A DNA stretch of 64,000 bases from Austropuccinia psidii. Taxonomy: Eukaryota; Basidiomycota; Pucciniomycetes; Pucciniales; Sphaerophragmiaceae. The DNA lies in the NCBI GenBank assembly GCA_023105745.1, contig JALGQZ010000004.1, positions 39,942,437 to 40,006,436 on the forward strand. The letters are read 5' to 3'. A model generated the notes under the pieces. The model saw nothing but the letters and a program-made list of their open reading frames with translations, did not search any database and was not told where the DNA came from. Position numbers and translations under genes: made by a program. The first letter of the stretch is position 1, and every line of letters starts with the position of its first letter. This document shows positions 34,938 to 46,656 of the stretch, piece by piece.

Positions 34938-35814
34938 GCAACACTTGAAAGACTTTGCAATTCTAGTCAAGTCACTTTATAGAGTCTGTGATCAACAGAC
35001 TGTATTTGAAATGACAGAAGAGAGAATTAAAGCTGATGAGAAGATAAGGAAAGCTCTTACAGAAGCACCTTTACTCCTCATGCCTGACTGGAATATTCCT
35101 TTTAAATTGTACATTGATGCATGTGGAGATGGATTAGGGGCATCCCTACATCAAGTCCAAATTATTGATGACAAACCTATAGAAGGACCAGTTTGTTACA
35201 TCTCAAGGCAAATCAAACCAACAGAAGCCAGATATGGTGCAAGCCAAATGGAGTGCTTATGTTTGGTATGGGCACTTGAGAAATTACACTATTATCTTGA
35301 TGGCAGTGTTTTTGAGGTGATAACTGACTGTAATGCAGTAAAATCACTTCTTAACATGAAAACTCCCAACAGACATATGTTGAGATGGCAAATAGCCATT
35401 CAAGAATATAGAGGAAACATGACTATAGTCCAAAAAGCAGGAAACATTCACAAGAATGCTGATGGACTTAGCAGGTGGGCATTAGCCAAAACTCCTGATA
35501 ACCCAGCTTATGTACCCTTGGAAGCTGAACCACAGATTCCAATTGAAGGGATTAATATAACTGATGTTGGGACTGAATTCTTTGAAGAGGTCAGAGAATT
35601 TTATAAGCAAGACAAGAATTGCCATATCTTGACTTCTTTACTATATAAAGACTGCAAAGATACATCTTTAGTCAATTCACTAGATGAAGTTTGGAGAAAC
35701 TCCTACTCTGAAGGGAGATTTCACTTGTTTGATGGGATTATTTACCACAGAACCAAACATTCCTGTGTAATGACATTATGCAACAGATTGCTTATCAATA
35801 CAATTCTTCATTAA
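34903..35814 (+). pseudogene. RT connection and RNase H of element E
   Basis: The frame starts MMSFLGF, continuing the RT thumb from the other frame. RNase H follows with [18 protein letters not shown] (first Asp), [23 protein letters not shown] (Glu), [14 protein letters not shown] (Asp) and [14 protein letters not shown] (last Asp), all in order. A TAA at 35812-35814 replaces a coding position between TILH and CHDSIYSG, just before the integrase zinc finger. RNase H degrades the RNA strand during reverse transcription. Confidence 0.92.
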
Positions 35815-37122
35815 TGCCATGATAGCATCTACTCTGGACACCTTTCAGAGGACAGAACACTTGAAAAAGTCAAAAACTGTGCATGGTGGCCATCTTGGAG
35901 AAAAGAAACCATTGCATATTGCCATACCTGTGACAGATGCCAAAAAGCAAACAGGAGTACAGGCAAGAAATTTGGACTTATGATCCATATTCAAGAACCA
36001 AAATCCCCATGGGAAGTTGTTCACATGGATTGGGTCACAGCACTTCCTCCAAGTGGTGACAAAAGTTATAATGCTTGTTTAGTCATTGAAGACAGATATA
36101 GCAAGACTCCCATATTCTTACCATGTCATAAAGATGACACTACTATGGACACAGCTCTTCTTCTATGGAGTAGAGTTATTTCTCATACAGGATTATTTAA
36201 GAATATCATAAGTGACAGAGATCCCAAGCTCACATCTGCACTTTGGACCAATCTTCACAGATTGTTTGGGACTAAGTTATCATTCTCTACAGCATATCAC
36301 CCTCAGACAGATGGGCTAGCAGAGAGGATGATTCAAACTTTAGAAGACATTATCAGGAGATTTTGTGCTTATGGGTTAGAATTCAAAGACTCGGATGGCT
36401 TTACCCATGACTGGTGCACTCTGATACCTGCATTAGAATTGGCATATAAGACATCAGTCCATTCTTCCACAGGACAAACTCCTGCTATGTTAGAAAAAGG
36501 ATGGGATCCAAGACTCCCAGCAGACACACTGAGGAAAGACTTGATTGACATTCATCCTACAGCTTCCAGATTCCAGATAATGCTTGATAAAGTAAAACAT
36601 CATGCAAAACAAAGTATGAATGATGCTTTTGACTATGCAAAACAGAAGTGGGACAAGAGTCATAAAGTACCAGACTTCAAAGTAGGGGACTTAGTTCTAG
36701 TTTCAACCTTGAACTTTAATAATATCAAAGGACCAAAGGAACTTGAAGATTCTTATGTAGGACCTTTTGTTATTGTTGCCTTACATGGAACCAATGCAAT
36801 TCAAGTGGAATTGAGTGGTGAATTGGAAAATAAACACCCCACTTTTCCAGTCAGCTTGATAAAGCCTTATCAACCAGCTGATAAAGAATTGTTTCCTTTA
36901 AGGAACCCAACTCCTTTAACTGTTCCACCAGTGGAACAGAATGAAGACAAAAAGATAAAGAAAGTCATTAAACAAAGGAGAATTAGGGTTAAAAATCAGA
37001 GAGAATATCTTGTCAGATATAGAAATCCAGTACATGAAGATGAATGGCTGGCAGAATCAGATATACCTGACTCAGATAAACTCTTGAGAAGCTTTAGACA
37101 TGAAAGAAGGCCACAAGCCTGA
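35815..37122 (+). pseudogene. Integrase with chromodomain-like tail of element E
   Basis: Zinc-binding residues are in CHDSIYSGHLSEDRT and YCHTCDRCQKAN. The core has EVVHMDWVTALP (first Asp), IISDRDPKLTS (second Asp) and TDGLAERMIQTLED (Glu), so the D-D-E triad is intact. The C-terminal part has the GDLVLVSTLNFNNIKGPK block, then HPTFPVSLIKPY. It ends with a chromodomain-like stretch, REYLVRYRNPVHEDEWLAESDIPD. The open frame starts downstream at 35980, but homology begins directly after the stop at 35814. Stop TGA is at 37122. Apart from that upstream stop this part reads cleanly, the best-preserved enzyme in the window. Confidence 0.92.
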
Positions 37123-37265
37123 ATATGTCCATAAATGTGCTTTAAATTACTTGATCTGAGTAATGTAAAGAGGTTGGACAGTGGACATTACCCCCCTTTG
37201 GGCCTTTTTATTATTTCTACCATTGATAAAATTGTAGTACAATTTTATTTTTTGGTGGGAGGGAA
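37123..37265 (+). other. Short 3' noncoding region and polypurine tract of element E
   Basis: The tract GGTGGGAGGGAA directly precedes the TGTGAG start of the 3' LTR. Nothing else is seen. Confidence 0.8.
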
Positions 37266-39183
37266 TGTGAGCCTTCAGGTATATTTTACATACCCAAATA
37301 AGCCGCAATTATCTTAAAAATGAAATTTTGAATTATGAATAACTCATAAGTCATGCATATATCCAAAATTCATCATTTTCAGTTTCAGAAAAGATGAATA
37401 ACTTTTTATTGAGTAAGTAAATCCATGGATTTAAGACCAGATTTGGATTCTACACAAAAATTCACCTAGGGTAGCTCCATAGAGTGAATAAGCTCAAATT
37501 AACTCTTTGAGGTTGTAAAATGGAAAATACTTCAATACCACATCATCAATACCACATAAAAGATCCGTGAAAATTTTTGTTTTTCTTAATTTCACGCCAA
37601 AATAATGGGAATGTGAGAAATCCCATGTTACATATACATTAAAAATAGTGTTATTCAAGTTTTGAGCACTTAATATCATGGTATTCTTACATGGACTTTT
37701 GGTACACCCATAGTGGATATCTCACTTTAAGCTTAAATTTCTATTTTGACGTGAAAAATAAGCAAGGGGGACAAAAGACATCAAAGAGAGCCAGGGTACC
37801 CAACTTCTGAGGCCTCAGAGGCCTGGACAGCTCCAAAGCTTGGATCCATGGCTGATCTTGGCCTAATTGGTAAACTAAAGCCTTTTGGGAACTTGGTTAC
37901 CATGTTATAACTACAGTAAAACTTAAGAAAATAGCAAATAACCTGCTATTTTGATGTGCCAAGGAGGTAAAGAGCTACTTAGACTCCTGTAACCATGTCA
38001 ATTCTTAATGACTTTCCGTGGATAAACCCCAAAAGAGTAATTAAAACCCTTTTTGGACTTGTATCCATTGATTTACCTCATAACAACCAGTCAAACACTG
38101 ATATTTGCAATTCTACGTAGAAATGAGGTGAAAACTTCAAAAATTCATTCAAAATACAATTCTTAATGAATCTCTCTGAAGCTTTCAGGAATAATGGAGA
38201 ACTGTATTATCTATGGTACAACCAAACAGAATTACAGTTTTACTGATAAAATTAAAAGTTTTACCTACAGTTCATTTTTGACTATTCTACGTGAAACACT
38301 GAATCTTCAAAAATTCACAGTAATTACAACCTGTGATGAAATTGGCAATAACATTGATAACTCTGAGAAATCAAATTATTTTGGAATAAAAGAAGATTTA
38401 CAGATTTTACTCCTTTTATTCTTAACCATATTGGGGTTGGTAGCCACGTAAAAGCATCAATTAAGCAATTATGATAATCTTACATGACAACTGATGATGC
38501 AATCAGTAATCCAAAAAGGATTATTGTTTTCTTACTCACTGGTTTTTCAGTTTGCTCCATGGCACGCCTCTGTGAGCTGTTGTTGACTTAAAAGAAGCCT
38601 CCTCTTGCTGTTTTTTCCAAGATCATCTTATTATTCATTTAAACCATTATTACCAACAAGTAAGTATTAGTAAAGCTATTCTTAAGTGTTTTAAATCTTT
38701 CAAAATCAATAAGAAAGACGTGAAATCATAGAATCCAACTATATATTGTTGTAATACTGTTATAAATACATTTTGATCCTTTAAATCCACAATTCTACAT
38801 CAAATCTCTCTATCTTATCTTTCAAAAAGCTCTTTGGAACATTAGTGAGTGATTTATTCATAATTCTTAAAGTTTTTCTCTAAAATTACTTTTCTTCAAG
38901 AATTACCATTATAATTATTCTTGCAAAAGATAATTATATATTAAAATAATTATATTATTTTAATAAAAGAAGTTTTATTATTAAAATCTTCTTGTAATTG
39001 ATTCTTGTAGACAATTACTTGCTCACTGTTAAAGTCACTAGTAGTGTTTAACAGGTGAAAGAAATAATTTTATAATTATTTAATTGTGGTTATAATAATA
39101 TTTATTATTATATTTCATAAGAACAGACATAGTACTGTTGATTAATAGTAATATTATCATCAGTTTCATAGTCACATCTTACA
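37266..39183 (+). repeat. 3' LTR of element E
   Basis: Repeats 28903-30816 with a few percent of differences, several of them G/A or C/T. It is followed by CATAA, the target duplication. Confidence 0.95.
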
Positions 39184-40289
39184 CATAATGATCATTTTTA
39201 AATATAATAGTTTCTTGCAATTATTGAACATTTTCTAGTTTTTAAATATTCTGAAACATACTACAATCACTTTTATTATTTATAGGCACTTGTACCAAAT
39301 ATTGGATAAATAAGGATTTTATTAAGATAATGTAAGAAATCATAGCTTGATTTTTGGCATATGTTCTATATTGATTTCATTACATTTTATTTTCAATTTG
39401 AATTTCAATAAAATCATCAAAGTGAAATCTAAACCAGTCAATTGGCATGCAATGATTAATATTGTTTTTTTCTTGCTTAAATAGTTAATTACCTATTTCA
39501 GATATGACTCAACTTTTTAAGCCCGATTGCGGGGATAATGAATGGAACTGCGTCAGCATTTTTTTCCTACATTGGGACCCGTTGTCTATGAAATGATACT
39601 TATCAATTAAAAAAACTCTAACTCCTCTACCTCCAAATGCCTTGCATTTATTTCATTATTTTCAAAAACTGTGTGCGGTTTCCAACTTGTTTGAAGAGCT
39701 CAAAATGTGGCCCATGTATCTTATCAATGTGATAATAATTGAGATCTGCTAATAGAAATATAAAACTTCAGTAGTGATAGAAAATTCGAAAAACCTATTT
39801 CATAATACATATTCATCTAAATAAAATCTAAAAACCCAACAATCCTCAACGCATGGAGTCTCCCTCAAGGAAAACATTTTATTTAAATTTTTATTAATTA
39901 TTTATGTTATTTTTCTTTTTGAAAATTGAGGAATGTAATCCCCGTAGGGAAGATGTTGAAATATTCTTCATTACACAGTTATTAAATATTAGATTAAAAA
40001 CATAAAAGAAATGAAATCTTAAGAGCTACGAGACTGTGTACACTTGTAATTATACTACGCATTATTTTCAAACTATCATACAGCCCCCTCGGAAAAATGG
40101 TAAAATTTTAAATTTGAAGTATTGGCTACATCAGCGGGTCGGCACATTTCACTGCAGATCTAAACTGTTTCTCCGTAAGTACCGAAACTGATGTCCCTTA
40201 CAGGAAAACAGTTTTCCAGAAACCCCAAAAATAATATTAGTTAAGTAAAAGCAGCTGAGAGTTGTAGTGTTTATTGTTCAAAAGAGATT
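39184..40289. other. Unassigned host-like intergenic DNA
   Basis: No open frame with coding character and no repeat shared with the rest of the window. The part after about 40000, next to the gene at 40290, rises in GC and would include its 3' untranslated region. Confidence 0.5.
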
Positions 40290-41882
40290 TCAGAATGAAT
40301 TTTGAACCTTTCGAAGTTTGAACTCAAACTCTGGGAAAATTTCAACGTTATTAATGAAGTGTGCATGATAAAGTGCTTCTTGAAAAATAATGTAGTCAAG
40401 CGCAGTTTTCAAGCTTAAATTACCTCTCTCTAGGTTAAATTCAACTTTGCAAAAATGCTCGAATATTTTCCATGAGTATACGGTATAGGCTCGACTTTTT
40501 GTTTGTTTTCTATGAGAGATCTTAAGTAGGTCTCGAACAAGTTCGCCGTGCACATTGTTCCTGACATCGTGCAGGTCAAAATTCTGCCAGAGCTCGCTCA
40601 AAAATCTGAAGGTTTTTTTTTGGGTTTCGTAGAGCTCAGCTTCTTTGAATGGGGGCTCTGAATAAAGCTCATTCAAGCGAGATATCCATGTTAGTACTGC
40701 CTTGTTGCTATAATCAATATGCTCTATTGCCCGACGATAATTCGGATATTCAATCGTGTGATGCTTTGTTGCCATGAGTGCATTTCCCTGCAACTGCCAC
40801 TTTACCCACAGTCCCGACAGAAGGGCTTGCTCTTGTGCTGCCAACTTGAGGTCTTCAATGATTGAGCTTCCGGCCAAAATTATTGAGTGGTATTCTACTG
40901 CTCGTTTCAGAGAATAGTCAATTCGAGTATTGGTTATTGTATAATGCGCGAAATGGGTGTCATAGTTCCGAATCGAAGGGTACATATACATTTTCTTGGA
41001 AATTCCGTTCATTTCTCTCCATGATGATAAATCTTTCCATTTTTCAGTAAATTTGTTTCCAGAGTCAGGGTTCAACTCAGGTTCCTTCCCGAAAAGCGCT
41101 CGAAAAAGCTCCGTCAGTTTTAGAATAAAATTTTCGTATGTGGGCCGTTGAAGCTCCAAACTCTGGGGGACATGCACTTCGTGCGAACTTCCCCAACCGC
41201 TCACAATGATAGGGAGGCTGGTATTAGGAATCTGCAACAAGCCCTGTCCTTCTTTGGAATCTAAGACTGATTCCTGTTGCTTTGAGGGCAATCGGGGGTT
41301 AGTTTTATCTATTGTTTTACATTGTTTCAGTTTTTTTCTACTGTTTTTCTTTGAAAATGAATCAGACAAGGATTGAGTGCTTCCCGATTCTTCGTTATTC
41401 GCCCTATCAAGGTCACCAACATTCAAATTCAAATTACAGGGCTGCAGGCTTTGCGAAGTTGCGATGCTGGAGAGTTTGGCGGAGCGAGAGCCAACACTGT
41501 GACTGGCATACTCAAGAGGCGAGTCGAGATTTGGGTTTGCTGAAGACTTGAAATCCTGCTGTCTAGTTGAAGTACCACTGCTTGCTGACCCCGCAGTGCC
41601 TTTTGAGGGCGGAAGGGTTGGCGTGGTGAATGGGCTCAAACATTCATTTGGTTCTGGCGTAGGCTCTTGCCAATTCTCAAGATGGTCCTCGACAGTCCTG
41701 AGCCGTTTATGGGAAACAGTGGCCTTTTGAGGGAGATGTGACGTAGCTTCCTGAACAAATTTTTGGATTGAGGCCATTGCAACGTCAAGTAAAAGACATA
41801 GTATTAAACATGCTAAGCCACAGCGACGCAAGCAGGTTGAACGAACTGCTGAGCACCACAACCCTTCAAAAGACAAAAACAT
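40290..41882 (-). CDS. Single-exon host gene, unrecognised protein of 530 residues, possibly secreted
   Basis: An uninterrupted frame of 530 codons in DNA of clearly higher GC than its AT-rich surroundings. The first ATG is at 41882; the frame stays open upstream but without another ATG. With this start the N-terminus has a basic part followed by the hydrophobic run CGLACLILCLLLDVAMA at about residues 21-37, which resembles a signal peptide or anchor with an A-M-A cleavage-like end. A second ATG at 41777 (MASIQKFVQEA) would give a 495-residue soluble protein, and I cannot decide between them. Residues 70-220 are Ser/Thr/Pro/Asn-rich with a basic cluster, KKNSRKKLKQCK, near 178-189. Residues 240-530 look like a folded, largely helical domain (YENFILKLTELFRALFG to FEFKLRKVQNSF). 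There are no retroelement motifs. I do not recognise the family. A rust secreted or effector-like protein is a guess. Confidence 0.75.
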   Translation of the reverse strand: MFLSFEGLWCSAVRSTCLRRCGLACLILCLLLDVAMASIQKFVQEATSHLPQKATVSHKRLRTVEDHLENWQEPTPEPNECLSPFTTPTLPPSKGTAGSASSGTSTRQQDFKSSANPNLDSPLEYASHSVGSRSAKLSSIATSQSLQPCNLNLNVGDLDRANNEESGSTQSLSDSFSKKNSRKKLKQCKTIDKTNPRLPSKQQESVLDSKEGQGLLQIPNTSLPIIVSGWGSSHEVHVPQSLELQRPTYENFILKLTELFRALFGKEPELNPDSGNKFTEKWKDLSSWREMNGISKKMYMYPSIRNYDTHFAHYTITNTRIDYSLKRAVEYHSIILAGSSIIEDLKLAAQEQALLSGLWVKWQLQGNALMATKHHTIEYPNYRRAIEHIDYSNKAVLTWISRLNELYSEPPFKEAELYETQKKTFRFLSELWQNFDLHDVRNNVHGELVRDLLKISHRKQTKSRAYTVYSWKIFEHFCKVEFNLERGNLSLKTALDYIIFQEALYHAHFINNVEIFPEFEFKLRKVQNSF

Positions 41883-43161
41883 TGAAGTGTGCGTAGCTTG
41901 ATGAGAGCTGAGCAAAATATAAGTGCGAGGAGGATTGAGGAGAAAGGAGAAAGCTCAAAGGATAGCAGCTTTGTTCAATCCTCAACTTACCTGATGTTCT
42001 ACTTAGGAAGCAATCCTACGCAAAAGGTTTGGGCATAATTAGAATTAATATAAACTAAGGCAAATAGATCTCAAAAACAGGTTTCGCATGTTTCCTGAAT
42101 ATTAACAAAGTAGCTTCTTCCACATTTTTCTCGAAAAATTGACCTCATTCATCTGCCAAAAAGTGTTCATCCAAATGATGAGAGAGCAATACCCTTCACA
42201 ACGCTCGCCCGAATTCCGCCGATGCTGTACCAACTCCAACTGAATTTCGGAAAGAAACTCAATCCACCAGCGCAGTACTTGCAATCATAGCCTAATCCCA
42301 AACCCAAACGTTGGCTCATCCGAGTTTACCTTCAATCATTGGCAAAAAGGTCTTTTTAAAATTCCACAATCTTCCCTTACGAGATGTTTGAAAAGAGTAT
42401 CAACATGAACTGAATTTCTTTAAAATTATTGCTCTCAAAGCTATAGTAATATTTACATTTTCATTACAAATTTTAACTGTCAAGTCTACTGCGGCTATTT
42501 TGCTCTATCGTCTTGCACCAAGGCTAAGATTGCCACCTGTGACACACTATTTTATCATTACAGAAGCCAAAACGTATTATGGATAGACAATTTTCAAGCG
42601 AGACACTTGTTTCACTGGAGTGGTCCTTTGTGGTAGTTTAATGGTTGAGGTCAAAGCCTTTATCCTTCATTGCAAACGTCTTACGCAAGTTATATTTTAT
42701 TTACCATTTTGGCAGCGTGTGGTTTGTCAAATGAGTTAGGTTAAAGGTGGCAACATGTCGCCGTCTCCCCACATGTCACCACATCCTCATGGGGTGTGTA
42801 GCACAAAAGTGCAGTGCCAAGCAAATAAAATACAGGCAGGGTACTGTATTTTTTTTCTGCGGAGCAACATATCATACTCTCACGCGGCACCCCAAAACTC
42901 TTAAGTCAATGAAGAAAGAAAAGTAAAAAAACAAAAAAGAAACAGCACCTGATAACTTGATCTCATTGCTTTAACAAAAAAGCATTAATCTTTTATGAAA
43001 CAAACATGTTTTCTTCTTTCTAACATCTTTTATGAATTTTTTCATAATAATCTTTTTTGAAATTAAAAAGTGGTATATAAGCCTTAAACTAAAAACTAAG
43101 GCTTACTAAAAAATCAGTAAGAGATGAGGAAGAAATAACTTACCACATAAGAATGGTGGCC
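41883..43161. other. Host-like upstream region, no clear gene
   Basis: The first 600 bases keep the higher GC of the neighbouring gene and probably hold its promoter and 5' untranslated region. A 60-codon minus-strand frame at 42102-42284 lacks supporting features. An inverted repeat AAGCCTTA...TAAGGCTT lies at about 43080-43107, left of the transposase relic, and might be a remnant of a transposon end. I see nothing else. Confidence 0.45.
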
Positions 43162-43610
43162 CTAGGAAGGAGTAAAGGTACCATTTATGGTAATCATCAT
43201 GTCCATTTGGCATTGAATTGAAAGGAGGAAGTCATCCAACATATTTCAAGGGACATCATCCCATGATTTCTGTATTGCCATATGCAACTCATAATCTGTT
43301 TGGGTTCAATAGAGCTTTTTTATGGTGCTATCCATAATTTTGAAAACAATTTCAATTGGTTTGGGGTCAAAAGAATGGGAAAGACAATCAATTTTAGCAA
43401 TTTCATATCAGTTATACCATTCATTGATGGGGTTGGTATATGAATCAGGGATTTGTCTCCCACAGCTATGAATGTATTCCTCCCCATTATCCACCAAAAC
43501 ATCTACCTCCAATGGATATAAGGATAAAGCTCTGGCTGAGAGAATTTCCTTTTCATTTCAGAAGAAGTTATTTGGCCATCAAAAAGGGTCACACAAAATG
43601 TTGAGGCTTA
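43162..43610 (-). pseudogene. Tc1/mariner-type transposase C-terminal relic
   Basis: Read on the minus strand with a few in-frame stops, the segment gives VDVLVDNGEEYIHSCGR, then HSFDPKPIEIVFKIMDSTIKKL, then TDYELHMAIQKSWDDVP. These correspond in order and spacing to the Tc1/mariner catalytic blocks: the Asp in a V-D-N-G/A-x-x-H block, the later Asp in a D-L-N-P-I-E-N-x-W-like block, and the E-L-x-x-A-I-x-x-x-W-D-x-I-P helix. At least three stops show it is dead. The upstream part of the gene is cut off by the LTR at 43657. This family moves by cut and paste into TA sites. Confidence 0.7.
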
Positions 43611-43656
43611 AATAACAATAGTAAAAAAAATTTCTTTTTTGAAAAAGGACTAAAAT

Positions 43657-44376
43657 TGTGAGCCTTTGAGATATGACCACATATCCAAAAAGGTCACAAA
43701 ACAACTTTACAATATTGATTCCAATGATAAGAGTTAAAATTATTATCTTAAAATGAATAAAAATGCCATAAAAAGGCATAAATTCTTGATTATATTTGAA
43801 TCTAATGAATATACATGTGATAAATTGCACCATTAGATTCACCATGGTGAAATAAACATATAAAATTTATATTTCATATCTGTAAAGACAATACTTACTG
43901 AGCTACAAGTAAAAATGCCATAAAAAGGCATATATCCTTGATTGTATCAGAAAGAAATTAATCAACATGTGAAATAAATTGCACCATTGGGTTCTCCATG
44001 ATAAATTACACATATAACATGTTTATGTCATATCTGTAAGTTCAATACTTAAGGAAATAACCTGAATATATGCACCTTTATTATCAGTGTGTCTATCCAT
44101 GCTTTTTAGCTCATATCTCTTAAAATATAAATGTTAGAAAGTTGAACCAAAAATAAAGATACCACATAATTAATGTAAGAATACAGATATAAATATTATT
44201 TGACAAGCTATAAACAAGGTTATAGCTTGTAAGGGCTTATTGAACAAAATTGTTGTAGCTGTTGATCACCTGATTGTGAAAGTGGTCCAAACTTAAATCA
44301 AAGTGGATATTCATATTCTAATAGTTTTTACGTGAAGAATTATTCAATTTTTATTATTATATTCAAGGTATAATTC
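43657..44376 (+). repeat. LTR fragment of an F-type element (F2), split by element C
   Basis: It starts TGTGAGCCTTTGAGATATGACCACATATCC, the same start as the F LTR (minus strand, near 28808), and follows it collinearly. The rest of the LTR and element should lie beyond element C, outside the window. Its insertion cut the Tc1/mariner relic. Confidence 0.75.
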
Positions 44377-45935
44377 TGTCACAACCATGGCAATTCACTC
44401 TCTTGGACCTCAATATGGCATATCCATGCCATACCCAATATATGGCAATTTGGCCATATCCATAATCATTGGCCAAATTGGCCATTGTCATTCTTTATGT
44501 CTTTTATGGTCAATTCATCATCTGGGGACACCCTGGCCCCTTCACCATCACCAGGCCTTTCCTGGCCAGTTTCTTCTTTTGGGCACTCTTGGGTATTTTC
44601 CAGTAAACAGCAAAAATACCACTCAAAATCCTGTATTTGGCTTTTTAAGCTTTAAATACAGTTTTGTGCATTTTGTGCATTTTTGCGCACTTTGTGCATT
44701 TTGCGCATTTTTTCTGTATTCAGCTGTATATGCCAGTTTACCATGCATTATGGGAAACATGTCCAAAAGGCCATATCAGGCCTTTGGGGGCTTAATTGCC
44801 AGTTTTGCTCATTTTGTGCACTTTGGCCCATTTCTGCACATGTTTGCACATTTTTGCGCACTTTGCGCAAATATAGCTTTAAAGCTGTATAAGCTGTATT
44901 TGGCCAAAAACCCAAAAATGACCAAATCACTCAAAAGACACTTTCTCACCTTTGAAGCCACTCAAACCCAATTTTCACTTATATCATCCTGACATCACCT
45001 CAGAAGACCTTTGGCCACTTTCAACCTCCAATAACCAAAAGTGCCATAAATGGTGTTATACACCATTATGCATTTTTTTTGACCAGAAATCCAATGGCAC
45101 CAAAATCAAATGGTTATTTCAGCTTATCATCAAGTCATCAAGGCTCAAAAGGAAAAGTGTAAATCTCAGAATACCAATGAAGCCATGAAGCCATAATTGG
45201 CTATTTCTCACTCACGGTATTCCTCCAAGGGAATACTGGCAGTTCATTCTCAAGGGATATTCAAGAGGAATTTCTAAAACAATTTGTCAAGTGTTTGTGC
45301 TCCATCAATTCACCTTGGCAACCACATTCATTCAATACAGTCTGGATTCATCAAGAACTGTATTTCATTCATACCCCATGGGAATCTCATTCAACCCAGT
45401 TCATTTCCCAATTTGGAAAGGTATACACTTCATCAAGCTGTCAATACAGCTTCAAGGATTCAATACAGACCAGCTGTCAGCCTGAAGGAGTCAAGCTCTC
45501 AACCTTTCACATATACCAGCCTCATTTGACCCTTGGGGGTTTTCCCCCAGTTAATTAATATATTTTGATTTTATTTTATCTTTATTTATCTTATCATTTT
45601 TGTTAAATGAATACTGATATTATCAAGTCAGTCATTTAGCAGCTTTTATCTTTCTTTCTTTGCCTGTCAATGAATATTTGGTGGTCATATCCCTACTAAT
45701 TCCATTGTTCATTTTTGGCAGGTTGGAACAGTGATTAAGGACTTACTTGGTTGGCTCTTTTGCCATTTGGCTTCTCATTTCTCTTATTGCATCCCATCTT
45801 GGTACTTGCATTCTTCTTAGAGAAATTCAACTCTTTATTTTTATTTTCTTTATTCTTTTGGAGTCTTCCAAGTGAGTTCCCTGACTGCTGAGTGCCAGGC
45901 CACTCTTCTTTTTCTGTCTAAGAGCCCCTGTGACA
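44377..45935 (+). repeat. 5' LTR of element C
   Basis: It runs from TGTCAC to GTGACA, 1.56 kb. From about 45480 to the end it resembles the D LTR, but the first half is different in sequence (CAATTCACTCTCTTGGACC start, TGYGCA array). The palindrome GGTGTTATACACC at 45052-45064 replaces D's GGTATAATATACC. Confidence 0.92.
44665..44869 (+). promoter_or_regulatory. Array of TGYGCA and TGCACA hexamers in the element C LTR
   Basis: Hexamers lie at 44665, 44674, 44684, 44693 and 44702, then 44815, 44835, 44845, 44855 and 44864. Spacing within clusters is 9-10 bp apart from one 20-bp step, about one helical turn. A shortened version occurs in the second LTR near 52660-52805. TGCGCA is its own complement. 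This looks like a protein-binding array upstream of transcription. The open frames across it are Cys/Phe/His-rich by-products. Confidence 0.55.
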
Positions 45936-46656
45936 TTATAATAATTAACTCATAATTTCTTTTTCATTCTTTCTTTAAATTTCATTCACTAATTTCATTG
46001 AAATTATGACTCTTTTATGTTTATGAACTTTATTATCTGTTGTCACCTCTCAATTTTCTCTCATTCATTCTTCATTTTGAAAATTGAAAGCTGACCCAAG
46101 TTTTTTTTGTGTCTCTTTTTTGAAACTAATATCAAATTATAAAATTTTAATTCATTAATAATTCAGGCGTAATCTTAATTTTCATTTGATTTTCAAATTT
46201 TTCATCAAGTTATTCAGACACAATCTTCACATCAAGATTCATATTTGATTGATTCTTCAAGAATTTTTATTTTTAAAGAACAACTCACTCGATTTTAATT
46301 TTATTGATAGACTTTACATAAACTGATATTGATCTCAAGAAAATTGATTGACCTGAACATTTCATTGATTTTGCTGATTTTTCACATCAAGAATTTTGAC
46401 ATAAATTGATTTTGCCTCAAGAATTCATTTGATTGATTCTGCAAGCTTTTGATTTTGATTTATTGACTTGAAGATTTCATTTGGATATTGATTGATTGAT
46501 TTACCTCAAGATTTCATTTTTGATTAATTGATTTTTCTTCAAGACATCAATTTTTGATTTTGATTTTGACTTCAAGTTTCCAGTTGATTTTCCTCAAGCT
46601 TTTCATATTCAAATTTTTTCTTTTATTCAATTCAATTCATTTCTATTCCTGAAATC
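45936..46656 (+). other. Element C 5' leader
   Basis: It begins TTATAATAATTAACTCATAA, identical to the start of the element D leader, with no TGG primer site. It is AT-rich with TCAAGAATT-type words, and I see no gene before the gag ATG at 46657. Confidence 0.6.

Larger units (their letters stand above)
28903..39183 (+). mobile_element. Element E: complete Ty3-type LTR retrotransposon, inactivated
   Basis: LTRs of about 1.9 kb start TGTGAGCCTT and end CATCTTACA. The flanking five bases are CATAA on both sides (28898-28902 and 39184-39188), a clean target duplication. The interior has a primer site, intron-bearing leader and gag, retropepsin, RT, RNase H, integrase and a chromodomain-like end, then a polypurine tract. 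A handful of stops and one frameshift break an otherwise well-conserved coding region. By eye the first 260 bases of the two LTRs differ at about 8 places, so the insertion is moderately young. Confidence 0.95.

Noticed and set aside
42102..42284. 60-codon minus-strand frame upstream of the host gene
   Set aside because: Short, no recognisable motif, and more likely part of the promoter or 5' untranslated region.
44387..44992. 201-codon frame in the C LTR, rich in Cys, Phe and His
   Set aside because: It spans the LTR start and the TGYGCA array. The composition follows the repeat, and the D LTR has nothing similar.
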